64,000 nt of DNA. Origin: Pedobacter sp. MC2016-15. GTDB taxonomy: Bacteria; Bacteroidota; Bacteroidia; Sphingobacteriales; Sphingobacteriaceae. The notes beneath the pieces are model-generated. The model did not search any database. It saw only the letters and a program-made list of their open reading frames with translations, and had not been told where the DNA came from. Of the stretch, positions 18,109-27,598 are shown in pieces. Position numbers and translations under genes: made by a program. The stretch spans positions 248,001 to 312,000 of the forward strand of contig NZ_JAPIVS010000005.1 of assembly GCF_026239695.1 (NCBI RefSeq). Direction: 5' to 3'. Numbering within the stretch: the stretch's first letter is position 1; every line of letters starts with the position of its first letter.

Positions 18109-18360
18109 TTAATACTGCTGTCTCTTGTAAGCGGCGGAAAAATCGGTTCTCATGCCCTTGAATTTTTCTACAACGGTAGCGATAAACTCTTCGTCGAGGA
18201 TCTGAAATATTTCATTTACGCCTCCTCCACTCAGGTCGAGCTCAGACAATTTGTAACTTTGCTCCAGGCTTCCCTGTTCAAATTTGATGATGTATTTTTG
18301 GTTCATATTGAACAGGGTGATCTTGCATTCAGGGTGTGGCAGTTCGGCTATAACTCTCAT
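18109..18360 (-). CDS. Conserved hypothetical protein (83 aa)
   Basis: Small soluble protein of unknown function. It begins MRVIAELPHPECKITLFNMNQKYIIKFE and is followed by an acidic, helix-rich C-terminal half (GGGVNEIFQILDEEFIATVVEKF). The composition is protein-like, and an exact TAnnTTTG promoter core lies 35 bp upstream on the same strand. I believe similar short proteins occur in related genomes but cannot confirm it here. It is divergent from the methionine sulfoxide reductase. Confidence 0.7.
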   Translation of the reverse strand: MRVIAELPHPECKITLFNMNQKYIIKFEQGSLEQSYKLSELDLSGGGVNEIFQILDEEFIATVVEKFKGMRTDFSAAYKRQQY

Positions 18361-18394
18361 AAATATGGAATCTGTTTTTTGGATGATAAATGGC

Positions 18395-18402
18395 CAAATC
18401 TA
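18395..18402 (-). promoter_or_regulatory. TAnnTTTG promoter core for the 83-aa gene
   Basis: Minus-strand TAGATTTG, an exact match to the Bacteroidota -7 consensus, 34 bp upstream of the start at 18360. Confidence 0.45.
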
Positions 18403-18475
18403 ACAATATTACGCATGGTTTACACCGATGTATAATCAATTACTTAATTTTAGCATTTTAAGTTTATCTATAACC

Positions 18476-18952
18476 ATGGCTGAAGATTTAGTAATTATAA
18501 AAAGTGAAAGTAAGGAGCAGCAATACCAATCACTGTTGCCGCAGATTGAAGGATTGCTGACCGGAGAAGATGATCTGATCGCTAACCTGGCAAATGTTGC
18601 TGCCGCGCTGAAAGAGCAGTTTGGCTGGCTTTGGATTGGTTTTTACCTGGTCAAACAGGATGAGTTGGTTCTGGGGCCATTTCAGGGGCCTGTGGCCTGT
18701 ACCAGGATCAGGAAAGGTAAGGGTGTGTGTGGTGCAGCATGGTTGGAAGCTAAAACTTTTATTGTGCCGGATGTGGAGGAGTTTCCGGGGCACATTGCAT
18801 GTAGTTCTGCATCGAGATCAGAGATTGTGTTGCCGCTCATTAAGGATGGGGAAGTTGTAGGGGTGTTGGATGCGGATAGCGCGGATCTCTCAGCCTTTGA
18901 TGAGGTAGATCAGGAGTACCTTACAAAAATTATTGCCCTGATTAGCTTGTAG
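18476..18952 (+). CDS. msrC: Free methionine-(R)-sulfoxide reductase (GAF domain)
   Basis: Cytosolic GAF-fold enzyme that reduces free L-methionine-(R)-sulfoxide. It has 158 residues. All three cysteines expected in fRMsr are present: VACTRI, GVCGAAW, and HIACSSASRSEIV, with the substrate-pocket segment GFYLV before them. The C terminus GVLDADSADLSAFDEVDQEYL is typical. The start at 18476 is preferred over an upstream in-frame ATG because it matches the family N terminus. Confidence 0.9.
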   Translation: MAEDLVIIKSESKEQQYQSLLPQIEGLLTGEDDLIANLANVAAALKEQFGWLWIGFYLVKQDELVLGPFQGPVACTRIRKGKGVCGAAWLEAKTFIVPDVEEFPGHIACSSASRSEIVLPLIKDGEVVGVLDADSADLSAFDEVDQEYLTKIIALISL

Positions 18953-19005
18953 GCATTACAAACAAATCTCTCAGGCGTATGTTTATTAGGGAAATCTATA
19001 AGCAT

Positions 19006-19494
19006 ATGAAAAACGAGAAAAACATCGAAATATTAAAAAGTAAAATCGAAGACGTAAGGATCTGTCTGTTTACTACTGTTAGCGACAAGGATGAATTTTC
19101 CAGTCGCCCGATGGCTACAGCAAAAGTTGAAGAGGATGGTAGTATCTGGTTCTTTACCAATGAGTATTCATTAAAGTCTAAAGAGATTTCTAAGGAGAAT
19201 CAGGTTATACTAGGCTACAGTGATCCTTCTTCCAATACCTATGTCGCGGTTAATGGGGTGGCTGAATTGGTAGATGACCGTGTGAGAAAGGAAGCCTATT
19301 TCTCGGCTCCTGTCAAAGCCTGGTTTCCTGATGGTATTGATGATCCGAGACTGATATTGATTAAAGTTACGCCGGAGACGGCAGAGTATTGGGATGGTAC
19401 TTCATCAAAGATTGTACTTGCGTTTAGTTTGTTAAAAGCTATCGTTACCGGTGATCAGCCTGATGCAGGAACGCATGATAAGATAAATTTTTAA
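19006..19494 (+). CDS. Pyridoxamine 5'-phosphate oxidase-fold general stress protein
   Basis: Split-barrel flavin-nucleotide-binding protein of the general stress protein 26 group, 162 residues. Visible are the N-terminal helix KNIEILKSKIEDVRICLFTT, the strand RPMATAKVEEDGSIWFFTNEYSLKSKEI that shapes the flavin site, and DPSSNTYVAVNGVAELVDD. Catalytic activity is not predictable. It is 53 bp downstream of the sulfoxide reductase; a joint oxidative-stress role is inference. A nested hairpin follows at 19576. Confidence 0.88.
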   Translation: MKNEKNIEILKSKIEDVRICLFTTVSDKDEFSSRPMATAKVEEDGSIWFFTNEYSLKSKEISKENQVILGYSDPSSNTYVAVNGVAELVDDRVRKEAYFSAPVKAWFPDGIDDPRLILIKVTPETAEYWDGTSSKIVLAFSLLKAIVTGDQPDAGTHDKINF

Positions 19495-19575
19495 TCACTT
19501 AAACTGATCTACATTCCTTAAGCTGACCAACGCTTCTTTGGTAGATCAGACTCTTTAAGCTATCCAAAGCTGCGC

Positions 19576-19656
19576 AAAAAAAGAGCCCTGCCTTATTGAT
19601 GCTGTATGTTGCTGAAGCGCAACATAAGGCAATCAATAAGGCAAGGCTCTTTTTTT
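19576..19656. repeat. Nested hairpin repeat, copy 2 (bidirectional terminator-like)
   Basis: Outer stem starting GAGCC.TGCCTTATTGAT pairs with ATCAATAAGGCA.GGCTC, with one C/A mismatch and a one-base bulge; it is flanked by A7 and T7 runs. The inner stem is TATGTTG (19605-19611) with CAACATA (19620-19626), and the 8-base loop CTGAAGCG is the complement of CGCTTCAG. Read on the minus strand, the core matches copy 1 at 3230-3308. As there, it lies between two convergent genes. Confidence 0.85.
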
Positions 19657-19689
19657 AGTTTGTCCTGTAGCAGGGTGGCTTTGCAGGGC

Positions 19690-21327
19690 TTACTTTGAAA
19701 ATTCCTTGTCAAGGAATTTATAACGAGCTGTATTGCTTTCTGTTTCTGCTTTTGTATTAATGTCCAGGTTGATGTAATTTGTCTGATTTCCAGTGTTGAT
19801 CTCCGGCCAGTTAGGTAATCCCTTTGCATTTGGGTTGCCGGTTTTTACGAAGTTAGCGAAGTAACCCAGCATCGTATCCGAGACCTTCTGATCATCTGCG
19901 GTCCAGGCATACACCTTGTTACGGTGGAGATTTCCGAGCGCGTATTCAATTTCAAAGGCGTGAGGCGCCCCTTTTGGGATGATAGGTTTTTGGGTGTCGG
20001 CACCTTCTTTTCCCTTCGTGAATCCCCCTGCCAGACCCGGCACAGCGCCCTTCATACTTTCGGTCATTGCAGGTTTTGATTTTGAGAAGAGGTATCTGTA
20101 TACAGGTTTATTGCCGGTTTTACGATGGAGGTCGGCCCATTTCCAGGTACTGTACACAATAAAGCGGTCGCTCGACAGAGCCGTTGCCGATTCCACAACC
20201 TCTTCATCTGTTTTGCCGGGATACAGTTGCATCACCTCTGAGCTCTTCTCCTTGTATAGGTCCTGGATAGCTTTGGTATAGTTTTCGGGGGTTGGTGCAG
20301 CGTTTTTAAGCACCCCCTGGTAGGATATTTCGGCAGAGTTCCAGCCTGCAAGCAAGGGTACCTGTGCCTGTTTGCCAGCTTCGAATGTTTTTACCGGCAG
20401 CTCCGGGAAGAAATAACCATCAACAGTCGTTGTGGCACCACCCATGTTGTTCTTGTAGGCCACATCAAGGAGTTCGGTTGCCGGGATTTTGCGGAGAGCG
20501 TCCAGTGAGTTTGCCCCGATTTTTGCTGCAAATGCTTCGCCCTTGCTTTCTCCTTCGGCTTTCATTACTGGTGCCAATGTAGGATAGATAGCGGCGCCAC
20601 TTTCACCGATGGCACCCGCAAAAAGACCCTTGCTTAAAGGAGATGCCATCTGGGCAAATACAGAAATAGATCCTGCAGATTCACCTGCAATCGTTACGCG
20701 CGAAGGGTCACCTCCAAAGGCCGCAATGTTTTGCTGCACCCATTTCAGCGCAGCATTTTGGTCCATGTAGCCATAGTTGCCGGAGGACTGATGTGCTGAT
20801 TCCTTGCTGAGCTCAGGATGGGAGAAGAAGCCGAAAATCCCGAGACGGTAGTTTACGGTTAAGGCCACAATGCCTTTTTTGGCCATGCTTTCCCCGTCGT
20901 AACGCGGTTCAGATCCGTCGCCCGCAATCAATCCGCCGCCATAAAAATAAACCAGTACCGGGAGGCGCTCCTTGCCGGTTTTCGCTGGGGTCCATACGTT
21001 CAGGTAAAGGCAGTCCTCGCTGCTGCTTTCAGCCCTGAAGCCCATGTCGCCGAAAACGGGTTTCTGCATGCCCTTGTTGCCAAACTGATCCGCTTTGCGG
21101 ATGCCTGTCCAATTTTGCACAGGTTGAGGTTCTTTCCACCTCAGGTCGCCCACTGGTGGCGCTGCGAAAGGAATACCCTTGTAGACACTGATGCCTGATC
21201 CTTCGGCGCTGCCTTCAAGGATGCCATTCGCTGTAGTGACGCGTACGGGCTTTGCTGTCTGCGCATTTGTGCGCAGGGAGATAGTTGTGCAGCATAAAGC
21301 CAGCACGATGGCTATAGTTTTTTTCAT
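19690..21327 (-). CDS. Exported type-B carboxylesterase/lipase
   Basis: Secreted alpha/beta-hydrolase of the carboxylesterase B family, 545 residues, cleaving carboxylic esters; the substrate is unknown. The signal peptide ends near TNAQ. Family marks are GIPFAAPPVGDLRWKEPQP, SEDCLYLNVWTP, PVLVYFYGGGL (oxyanion hole), the nucleophile GESAGSIS, and the catalytic histidine in GAPHAFEIEYALGN. The start at 21327 gives a clean signal peptide (KKTIAIVLALCCTTIS). It lies 19 bp downstream of the 21347 gene on the same strand. Confidence 0.93.
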   Translation of the reverse strand: MKKTIAIVLALCCTTISLRTNAQTAKPVRVTTANGILEGSAEGSGISVYKGIPFAAPPVGDLRWKEPQPVQNWTGIRKADQFGNKGMQKPVFGDMGFRAESSSEDCLYLNVWTPAKTGKERLPVLVYFYGGGLIAGDGSEPRYDGESMAKKGIVALTVNYRLGIFGFFSHPELSKESAHQSSGNYGYMDQNAALKWVQQNIAAFGGDPSRVTIAGESAGSISVFAQMASPLSKGLFAGAIGESGAAIYPTLAPVMKAEGESKGEAFAAKIGANSLDALRKIPATELLDVAYKNNMGGATTTVDGYFFPELPVKTFEAGKQAQVPLLAGWNSAEISYQGVLKNAAPTPENYTKAIQDLYKEKSSEVMQLYPGKTDEEVVESATALSSDRFIVYSTWKWADLHRKTGNKPVYRYLFSKSKPAMTESMKGAVPGLAGGFTKGKEGADTQKPIIPKGAPHAFEIEYALGNLHRNKVYAWTADDQKVSDTMLGYFANFVKTGNPNAKGLPNWPEINTGNQTNYINLDINTKAETESNTARYKFLDKEFSK

Positions 21328-21346
21328 AAGTACGATATAGAAGCTG

Positions 21347-22015
21347 TTAAGATTTTCCCAGTGCAATGATCTCTTTGCCTTCGATGACCCTTCTGGCGGT
21401 GCCGAGATTGACCGTCTTGATCATTGCCCGACCCAATTCATTCATTTTAGCAAAGCCCTGCGGGTATAGGGCACGCCCAAGTGGGAACATCCAGGAGATG
21501 TATTTGTAGAAGGAATGTGTTTTAGTGAGGTTAGGTGTAGGCAGGATAAAGCCTGGTCTGAAAGCGTATACCTGTTTGAATGGCAGTTTCATCAGGTCAT
21601 TTTCTGTTTTTCCCTTTACTCTGGCCCAGTGCATGCGGCTTTTTTCAGTACTGTCGGTGCCCGCTCCGGAGACATAACAAAAGGTCATTTCCGGGTTCAG
21701 GCGGCTCAGGGTATGGGCAATGTGCATGGTGAGGGTATAGGTGATATGGTAATATTTGTCTTTATCAATTCCGTTGGAGCTGATTCCCAGACAAAAGAAG
21801 CAGGCATTAAAACCTTTCAGCTGTGATTCAATCGTAGAGAAGTCGTAAAAATCATCATGGATAATTTCTGTTAATTTAGGGTGGCTGATACCCAGGGGCT
21901 TTCTGTTGATGATGGTTACAGCCTCAACTTCAGGAGCCAGCAGACATTGATGGAGAACGCCTTCCCCAACCATACCTGTGGTACCTGTAATTATTGCTTT
22001 GATAGGAGTAGTCAT
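21347..22015 (-). CDS. NAD(P)-binding atypical short-chain dehydrogenase
   Basis: Rossmann-fold protein of 222 residues, related to the HTATIP2/atypical extended SDR group. The nucleotide motif is ITGTTGMVGEGVLHQCL, followed by VTIINRKPLG, a basic residue after strand 2 that suggests NADP. FYDFSTIESQLKGFNACFFCLG and FCYVSGAGTDSTEKSRMHWARVKGKTE are typical of the group. Substrate unknown. It is probably co-transcribed with the downstream esterase. Confidence 0.87.
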   Translation of the reverse strand: MTTPIKAIITGTTGMVGEGVLHQCLLAPEVEAVTIINRKPLGISHPKLTEIIHDDFYDFSTIESQLKGFNACFFCLGISSNGIDKDKYYHITYTLTMHIAHTLSRLNPEMTFCYVSGAGTDSTEKSRMHWARVKGKTENDLMKLPFKQVYAFRPGFILPTPNLTKTHSFYKYISWMFPLGRALYPQGFAKMNELGRAMIKTVNLGTARRVIEGKEIIALGKS

Positions 22016-22156
22016 GATGTTTGTCTTTGTACTAATATACTTTTATTATATGCCCTTATCAAATTTGTATGTAACTATATCAATAGATGAATAATAAATG
22101 GAGGCGAAAATTTATATTCGGTTGAAAATCAAAAAACCTTAACAAAAATTATCTAC

Positions 22157-24598
22157 ATGTCTTTATTTTCTGCTCAAATACGATCCAGGCTGCCGCTGTT
22201 GATCGTGTTCTCTCTATTATTGCCCTTTCAAAGGAGCGCCGCACAGCAGCCCTTTCAGTTTGAAAAGGGTCTGGTTGTTGGAAATGCGTACCACTATGGT
22301 CGTGAAGCATTGTATACGGATCAGCTTGCCTGGACGATGTACAATGGCAAACTCAATACGCCGCAGGAAGGTGCAGAATTTGGTAAAGATGAAAAGGGTC
22401 AGTCACTGCAGTGGAAGCTGTCTGTGGCTGATACAAAGAAACGCTTCATCAACATGGGCAGCCGGAATGCCTACCTGTATCTGACCTATACAGCTGATAA
22501 AGAACAAACAGCTTTACTTAATATCAAAGGTAATAGCGCGTTGTATTTCAATGGAGTATTGCATACTGGTGATCCCTATGCGTTGACCTGGATGTACATT
22601 CCCGTGAAACTCAGGAAAGGATTGAATGAGTTATATGTGCGGGGTCAGAATATCAGTGCTGCCCTGTCATTTCCGACAAAGCCGGTTACGCTGAATACTG
22701 AAGATGCCACGCTGCCGGATGTGGTTGCAGGGAAAAATAACAGTGTCCTGCTGGGCGCAGTGGTGGTCATCAACAGTACCAATGCGGTCCTGAAAAACCT
22801 GTCTGTACAAACTGAAGCAGCAGGAAAAAAAGCTTCCACAGGCATCCCGGACGTACTTCCTATGACAACAAGAAAGGTGTATTTCAGAATTGATGGTTCG
22901 GGAATGACTGCAAAATCTAAGTACAGGACCGTGCTTAACCTTAAACAGGGCAGCAGGCTAATGGATACAGCATCGGTTGTGATGGAGTCGCTGGCTCCTT
23001 CATCGTCTTATAGAAATACGTTTATCAGTCAGATTGATGGTAGTTTACAGTACTATGGGGTGACGCCGAAATTGGGAGTAACCAAACCAGGTGATGCGCT
23101 GTTTTTCTCTGTACATGGTGCAGGTGTAGAAGCTATTGGACAGGCTAAGGCTTACAAATCGAAGGACTGGGGAACGGTGGTTACACCCACAAACCGCCGT
23201 CCGCGAGGGTTTAACTGGGAGGACTGGGGCAGGCTGGATGCACTGGAGGTCTTAGGACAGGCAACGGGTTTGTTCAAACCGGATTTGCAGCATATCTACC
23301 TGATGGGACACTCTATGGGCGGCCATGGTACCTGGTTTCTGGGGGCTACGTACCCGGATAAATGGGCTGCTATTGCTCCCTGTTCGGGATATCCGACACT
23401 GAAGGGTTATGGTTCTGCAGATGGGTTGATTCCTGAAACAGGAAGCACGCCACTGGAATCCATGCTGATCAGGGCAAGTAACCAGAGTGATGTGGTTAAA
23501 CTTGCGCAGAACTACAAATCGCTGGGGGTATACGTCTTGCATGGGGACTCAGACAAGGTGGTTTCTGTGGATTATGCCCGCCAGATGAAAAAAGTGCTGG
23601 CCGACTTCCATCCGGATTTCAGCTATTATGAATATCCGGGTGGTGAACATTGGTTTGGCGACCAGAGTGTCGACTGGAAGCCAATCTTCGACTTCTTTAA
23701 ATGGCACCAGCTTAAAGCCGATAGCAGTGTTAACCGTATCGACTTTACAACGGCCAATCCCGGGATTTCTTCCAAATACCACTGGGCAGCGGTGATCCAG
23801 CAGGAAAAGCCTTTGGAATACAGCCGTATCCAATTAACCAGGGGAAGTAAAGAACTCAGCATCACTGGTCATACTGAAAATATCGCTTTGCTAAAACTTA
23901 ACCTGAACGAATTTGCTGCGGGAAAGACCTTAAAGCTGACGATTGATCAATCTGATTTAAGTTACACTACCAAAACGGCATCCGACAGCATCTACCTGCG
24001 TAAAGAAAACAAGGCTTGGGCATTGACAGCTAAGCCTGGCAGCCATGACAAAAATCCTCTGCGTAATGGTACGTTCAAGGAGGGGTTCAATCACCGGATG
24101 GTCTTTGTATATGGTACGGCAGGAACAGCCCTGGAAAACGAATGGAGCTTAAACAAGGCCAGATATGATGCTGAAACCTGGTACTACCGTGGTAATGGGG
24201 CAGTGGATATTATTGCAGATAAAGCTTACAGTCCTGCGCAGTTTAAAGGTCGCAATGTCGTGCTTTACGGAAATTCTGTAACCAATGGTGCCTGGAAGCT
24301 TTTGCTTGGCGACAGCCCGGTACAGATAGACCGTATGGGTATTCAGGCAGGAAAGAAGACTTTCAAAGGGGATGATCTGGCTATCAACTTTGTATGGCCG
24401 ATAAAGGGAACCGAAAAGAATTCAGTATCGGTAATTGCCGGAACGGGATTGAAGGGATTGAATGCGGCCTTTGCCAACCAGTATCTTGCCGGGGGTAGTG
24501 GCTTCACTGACGTATTTATCTATAGGCTGGATATGTTAAAAGAAGGCGCCAGGCGTATTGAGATGGCCACCTTCTTTAACAATAACTGGGAACTTTAA
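22157..24598 (+). CDS. Exported prolyl-oligopeptidase-type alpha/beta hydrolase
   Basis: Large secreted hydrolase, 813 residues. The signal peptide is LLLPFQRSAAQQ. An N-terminal beta-sandwich region (about 40-290) precedes the hydrolase domain (about 300-530), with nucleophile GHSMGGHGTWFLG near residue 382, aspartate in HGDSDKVVS, and histidine in GGEHWFGD. The C-terminal 250 residues are beta-rich with no recognised domain. An esterase or peptidase role is inferred from the fold. The stop overlaps the stop of the convergent gene by 4 bp (shared TTTAAA). Confidence 0.85.
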   Translation: MSLFSAQIRSRLPLLIVFSLLLPFQRSAAQQPFQFEKGLVVGNAYHYGREALYTDQLAWTMYNGKLNTPQEGAEFGKDEKGQSLQWKLSVADTKKRFINMGSRNAYLYLTYTADKEQTALLNIKGNSALYFNGVLHTGDPYALTWMYIPVKLRKGLNELYVRGQNISAALSFPTKPVTLNTEDATLPDVVAGKNNSVLLGAVVVINSTNAVLKNLSVQTEAAGKKASTGIPDVLPMTTRKVYFRIDGSGMTAKSKYRTVLNLKQGSRLMDTASVVMESLAPSSSYRNTFISQIDGSLQYYGVTPKLGVTKPGDALFFSVHGAGVEAIGQAKAYKSKDWGTVVTPTNRRPRGFNWEDWGRLDALEVLGQATGLFKPDLQHIYLMGHSMGGHGTWFLGATYPDKWAAIAPCSGYPTLKGYGSADGLIPETGSTPLESMLIRASNQSDVVKLAQNYKSLGVYVLHGDSDKVVSVDYARQMKKVLADFHPDFSYYEYPGGEHWFGDQSVDWKPIFDFFKWHQLKADSSVNRIDFTTANPGISSKYHWAAVIQQEKPLEYSRIQLTRGSKELSITGHTENIALLKLNLNEFAAGKTLKLTIDQSDLSYTTKTASDSIYLRKENKAWALTAKPGSHDKNPLRNGTFKEGFNHRMVFVYGTAGTALENEWSLNKARYDAETWYYRGNGAVDIIADKAYSPAQFKGRNVVLYGNSVTNGAWKLLLGDSPVQIDRMGIQAGKKTFKGDDLAINFVWPIKGTEKNSVSVIAGTGLKGLNAAFANQYLAGGSGFTDVFIYRLDMLKEGARRIEMATFFNNNWEL

Positions 24599-25674
24599 AG
24601 TAAAACCTTTTTGCCGCTGGCCGCCGAGCGTTTAGCGGCATCAAGGATTTCCATCACAATCATATTGTATTTCAAAGAGGAGAGATCCTCTGTAGCAGGC
24701 AATTCGTTGCGCAATACTGCCGCCAGGTAAGCCATGGGATTACTGCTGTTTGCCGGTAGTGGAGAAGCTGTTTTGCTGCTTACTTTATTTTCACGCATTC
24801 TGGTACTGATATTCTTATCGTCGAAGGCATGGATGTAGCCTGTTTCAGCAAATACTTCCATGTCCTTGATAGAGAAAGGCCAGTTCCAGGAAGCCTCGAT
24901 CAGTCCGGTAGAACCTGGATACTCTACAATGATCGTCGCATCGTCTTCCACTTTAGGATATACTTCGGGTTTGTAATGTCTGAGGACGGCAGTAACCGCG
25001 AGGGGCCTCTGTCCCTTCATCAGCCATGTCATCAGATCGGCTCCATAACATCCGAAATCATTGAGAGCTCCGGCACCATTTTTCACCGGGTCGGTCAGCC
25101 AGCTGAGAAACTCCGGACTGCAATTGATCTCTTTTGGTCCCTGGTGACCGTCATGAACGACCATCTTTTTGATTTTCCCCATGCTCTGAGTGTTCAATGT
25201 CTGATACAGATCATGATAGGAGGCATACCAGGTGGTTTCATAATTGGTAAGTACCTTCACATTGTATTTGAGCGACAGAGCTTCAATCTGTTTTGCCTGC
25301 TGCAGCGTGGCCGCCAGAGGCTTTTCTACCATCACCGGAACGCCCAGCGGGGCACATACCTGTACAATGGACAGGTGATCTGCCACAGCGTTGTAACCCA
25401 GCACTGCATCTGGTTTCTTTGCAATCACAACCGCTTTCAGGTCAGAATAAAAGAGGGAGTCTGGCAGCTGATATTGTTTTCCGAATTTGAGCTGCAGCGT
25501 TTTGCTGGGCTCTACAATGCCAACAATGTTCACCTTGCCATCCTTAAATTCATGCAGGATATTGTGAATATGGTCATGATTCAGACCGGCAACCACCACC
25601 CGTATTTTCGGCTGTGCAGCAATGCTGCTGGATAATCCCACCAGCAGCACAAATATTAAACGTCGTATGACCAT
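24595..25674 (-). CDS. Exported Gfo/Idh/MocA-family oxidoreductase
   Basis: NAD(P)-dependent sugar or cyclitol oxidoreductase fold, 359 residues. The signal peptide (RRLIFVLLVGLSSSIAAQP) suggests a periplasmic location; exported members usually rely on tightly bound cofactor. The N-terminal Rossmann strand is IRVVVAGLNHDHIHNIL; the EKP motif (VMVEKPLAAT) is intact. It follows the CocE-like gene by 9 bp in the minus-strand operon 28396 to 24595. The substrate is unknown. Confidence 0.88.
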   Translation of the reverse strand: MVIRRLIFVLLVGLSSSIAAQPKIRVVVAGLNHDHIHNILHEFKDGKVNIVGIVEPSKTLQLKFGKQYQLPDSLFYSDLKAVVIAKKPDAVLGYNAVADHLSIVQVCAPLGVPVMVEKPLAATLQQAKQIEALSLKYNVKVLTNYETTWYASYHDLYQTLNTQSMGKIKKMVVHDGHQGPKEINCSPEFLSWLTDPVKNGAGALNDFGCYGADLMTWLMKGQRPLAVTAVLRHYKPEVYPKVEDDATIIVEYPGSTGLIEASWNWPFSIKDMEVFAETGYIHAFDDKNISTRMRENKVSSKTASPLPANSSNPMAYLAAVLRNELPATEDLSSLKYNMIVMEILDAAKRSAASGKKVLL

Positions 25675-25683
25675 ATTCCTGAA

Positions 25684-27561
25684 TTATTTTAAAATTTCAA
25701 CATCAATATAACTATCATTAAAGACGGTATGTGTGGCAGTGATATAATCGCTCTTCTCTGCTTTGTAAGGGTTCACTACAAACTTCTGAGGGTTGCGTGC
25801 AAACAGAGGGAAGGCCGTGCTTTGTACCTGGATCATAATGCGGTGTCCTTTTTTGAAGGTATGCAGCACATCCTGCAGCTGAAAGTTCACCTCTGTTTTC
25901 TGATTGGCTACAAAAGCCTCAGGTTTCTCAAAGCTGTTGCGGAACCTGCCCGGCATCACTTCTGAACGTACCATCTGCCAGTAGTTAGCCATCAGGATAT
26001 TCTTGTTCGGCAGGTAAGGGTGGTTGGGCTCATCGCCAGGGTAGACATCAATAAGCTTCACGATCCAGTCGGCATCAGTACCTGTAGTAGCTACCTTAAG
26101 GTGTGACATAATCTCGCCACCCAGGGTCATATCTTCTGTCAGTACATCAGTCTGGTATACCAATACATCTGGTCTGCGACCGGCAAAACGCTGGTCTTCA
26201 CTCATGTAGTTATGTGGGGTGAAACCTTCTGTAGTGGTGTTATCTTCAGTGTAAGGAACGGGTTTCATCGGATCGCTGATAAAGTTAACAGCGCCTGTAG
26301 CTGCTGGCTGACTGAAGCTGATCTTTCCGTCGCTACCCAGGAACATTTTCTGGTGAGCAGCATTTTTGGCAGGCCATTGGTTAAAGGTGTTCCATTCTTT
26401 CTTTCCGGTATCGTACATATAGGCATTCGGCAGACCTGAGTTTTTGTCGCCCTTGCCTTTCAGGAAGTGATTGAAGAACTTTGCCTCGATATCCTTCTGG
26501 TAAAAAGTAGCAATGCTGTCGCCAAAATATACATTGGAATGTAAAGTATGACCGGTCTCGCGCGACCAGCGGCCGTGACCAAAGGGACCCATGACGATGG
26601 TATTATAGGCATTCGGATCTGATTTCTTGATCGCTCTGTGTATAGCCAGCGGACCTGTAAGGTCTTCTGCATCATACCAACCGCCAACAATCATCACCGC
26701 TGGTTTTACCTTTCCATAATGTTTTGGGAGTGCACGTTTTTGCCAGAACTCATCGTAATTGGGGTGGTTCATCGTTTCCTGCCAGTAGAAATTATTCTGA
26801 TACCATTGGTTAAAGTTCTTCAGTGGCCCTACGTCCAGCAGGAACTGGTAGCCATCGGCAGAGGTTTTTTTGATATTCTGTGCATTGTACCAGGCTTTGC
26901 TGGTGGTATCGGTCTTCTGCACTCCAAAAACTGGGAAGGTGAAAATATAACTTTCCAGGAATGAACCATTGTGGTGGAAATCATCAAAGAAGAAGTCTGA
27001 AATCGGTGCCTGTGGCGAAGAAGCTTTTAGCGCCGGGTGGTTAGACAGGATGCCGGCAGCAGTGTAAAAACCAGGATAGGAGATACCCCATTGCCCCACA
27101 CGGCCGTTATTGCCGGTCACATTTTTTACCAGCCAGTCGATCGTGTCGTAGGTGTCAGAACCTTCATCTACATCGTTTTTGCTCTTTTTATTGTCGATCA
27201 CCGGCGTCATGTTTGTCCAGCTGCCCTCGCTCTTATAGCGTCCGCGGACATCCTGGTAAACTACGATATAACCTTCCTTCATCATGATGTCCGAAGGGCC
27301 CAGTCTGGCGGGAAACTTATCCTCGCCATAAGGGGCGATGCTGTAACAGGTACGCTGCATCACCACCGGGTATTTCTTTTTTGCGGAGGCATCCTTGGGG
27401 CTGTAAATGGAAGTGAACAGCTTTTTGCCATCCCTCATAGTGATGTAAACATCTTTTTTCGTGTAATTCTCTTTAGCATAGCTGCTTGCTGCATTGCCCT
27501 GGGCAAAGATGCTGCCGGTAAAGAGGGTAAAGCTCAGTAGACAGGTAGTAAATAATCTCAT
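25684..27561 (-). CDS. Exported CocE/NonD-family acyl hydrolase (X-Pro dipeptidyl-peptidase type)
   Basis: Secreted serine hydrolase of the CocE/NonD (S15-like) family, 625 residues, with a signal peptide (LLSFTLFTGSIFAQG). Family features are ITMRDGKKLFTSIYSPKDA near residue 40, VYQDVRGRYKSEG, the nucleophile elbow GQWGISYPGFYTAAG, a histidine in GPFGHGRWSRETGH, and a C-terminal jelly-roll (MTLGGEIMSHLKVATTGTDADW). Likely substrates are amides or esters such as N-acyl amino acids or proline peptides. It lies 37 bp downstream of the acetolactate decarboxylase gene. Confidence 0.93.
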   Translation of the reverse strand: MRLFTTCLLSFTLFTGSIFAQGNAASSYAKENYTKKDVYITMRDGKKLFTSIYSPKDASAKKKYPVVMQRTCYSIAPYGEDKFPARLGPSDIMMKEGYIVVYQDVRGRYKSEGSWTNMTPVIDNKKSKNDVDEGSDTYDTIDWLVKNVTGNNGRVGQWGISYPGFYTAAGILSNHPALKASSPQAPISDFFFDDFHHNGSFLESYIFTFPVFGVQKTDTTSKAWYNAQNIKKTSADGYQFLLDVGPLKNFNQWYQNNFYWQETMNHPNYDEFWQKRALPKHYGKVKPAVMIVGGWYDAEDLTGPLAIHRAIKKSDPNAYNTIVMGPFGHGRWSRETGHTLHSNVYFGDSIATFYQKDIEAKFFNHFLKGKGDKNSGLPNAYMYDTGKKEWNTFNQWPAKNAAHQKMFLGSDGKISFSQPAATGAVNFISDPMKPVPYTEDNTTTEGFTPHNYMSEDQRFAGRRPDVLVYQTDVLTEDMTLGGEIMSHLKVATTGTDADWIVKLIDVYPGDEPNHPYLPNKNILMANYWQMVRSEVMPGRFRNSFEKPEAFVANQKTEVNFQLQDVLHTFKKGHRIMIQVQSTAFPLFARNPQKFVVNPYKAEKSDYITATHTVFNDSYIDVEILK

Positions 27562-27598
27562 GCGTTTGGTTTAGATAATAAAACCAAATTTAAGAGTT

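Noticed and set aside
24829-25635. A 268-codon open frame on the plus strand opposite the Gfo/Idh gene
   Set aside because: It lies wholly antisense to a gene with clear family motifs; its translation has no recognisable domain and cysteine/histidine-rich composition typical of antisense frames.
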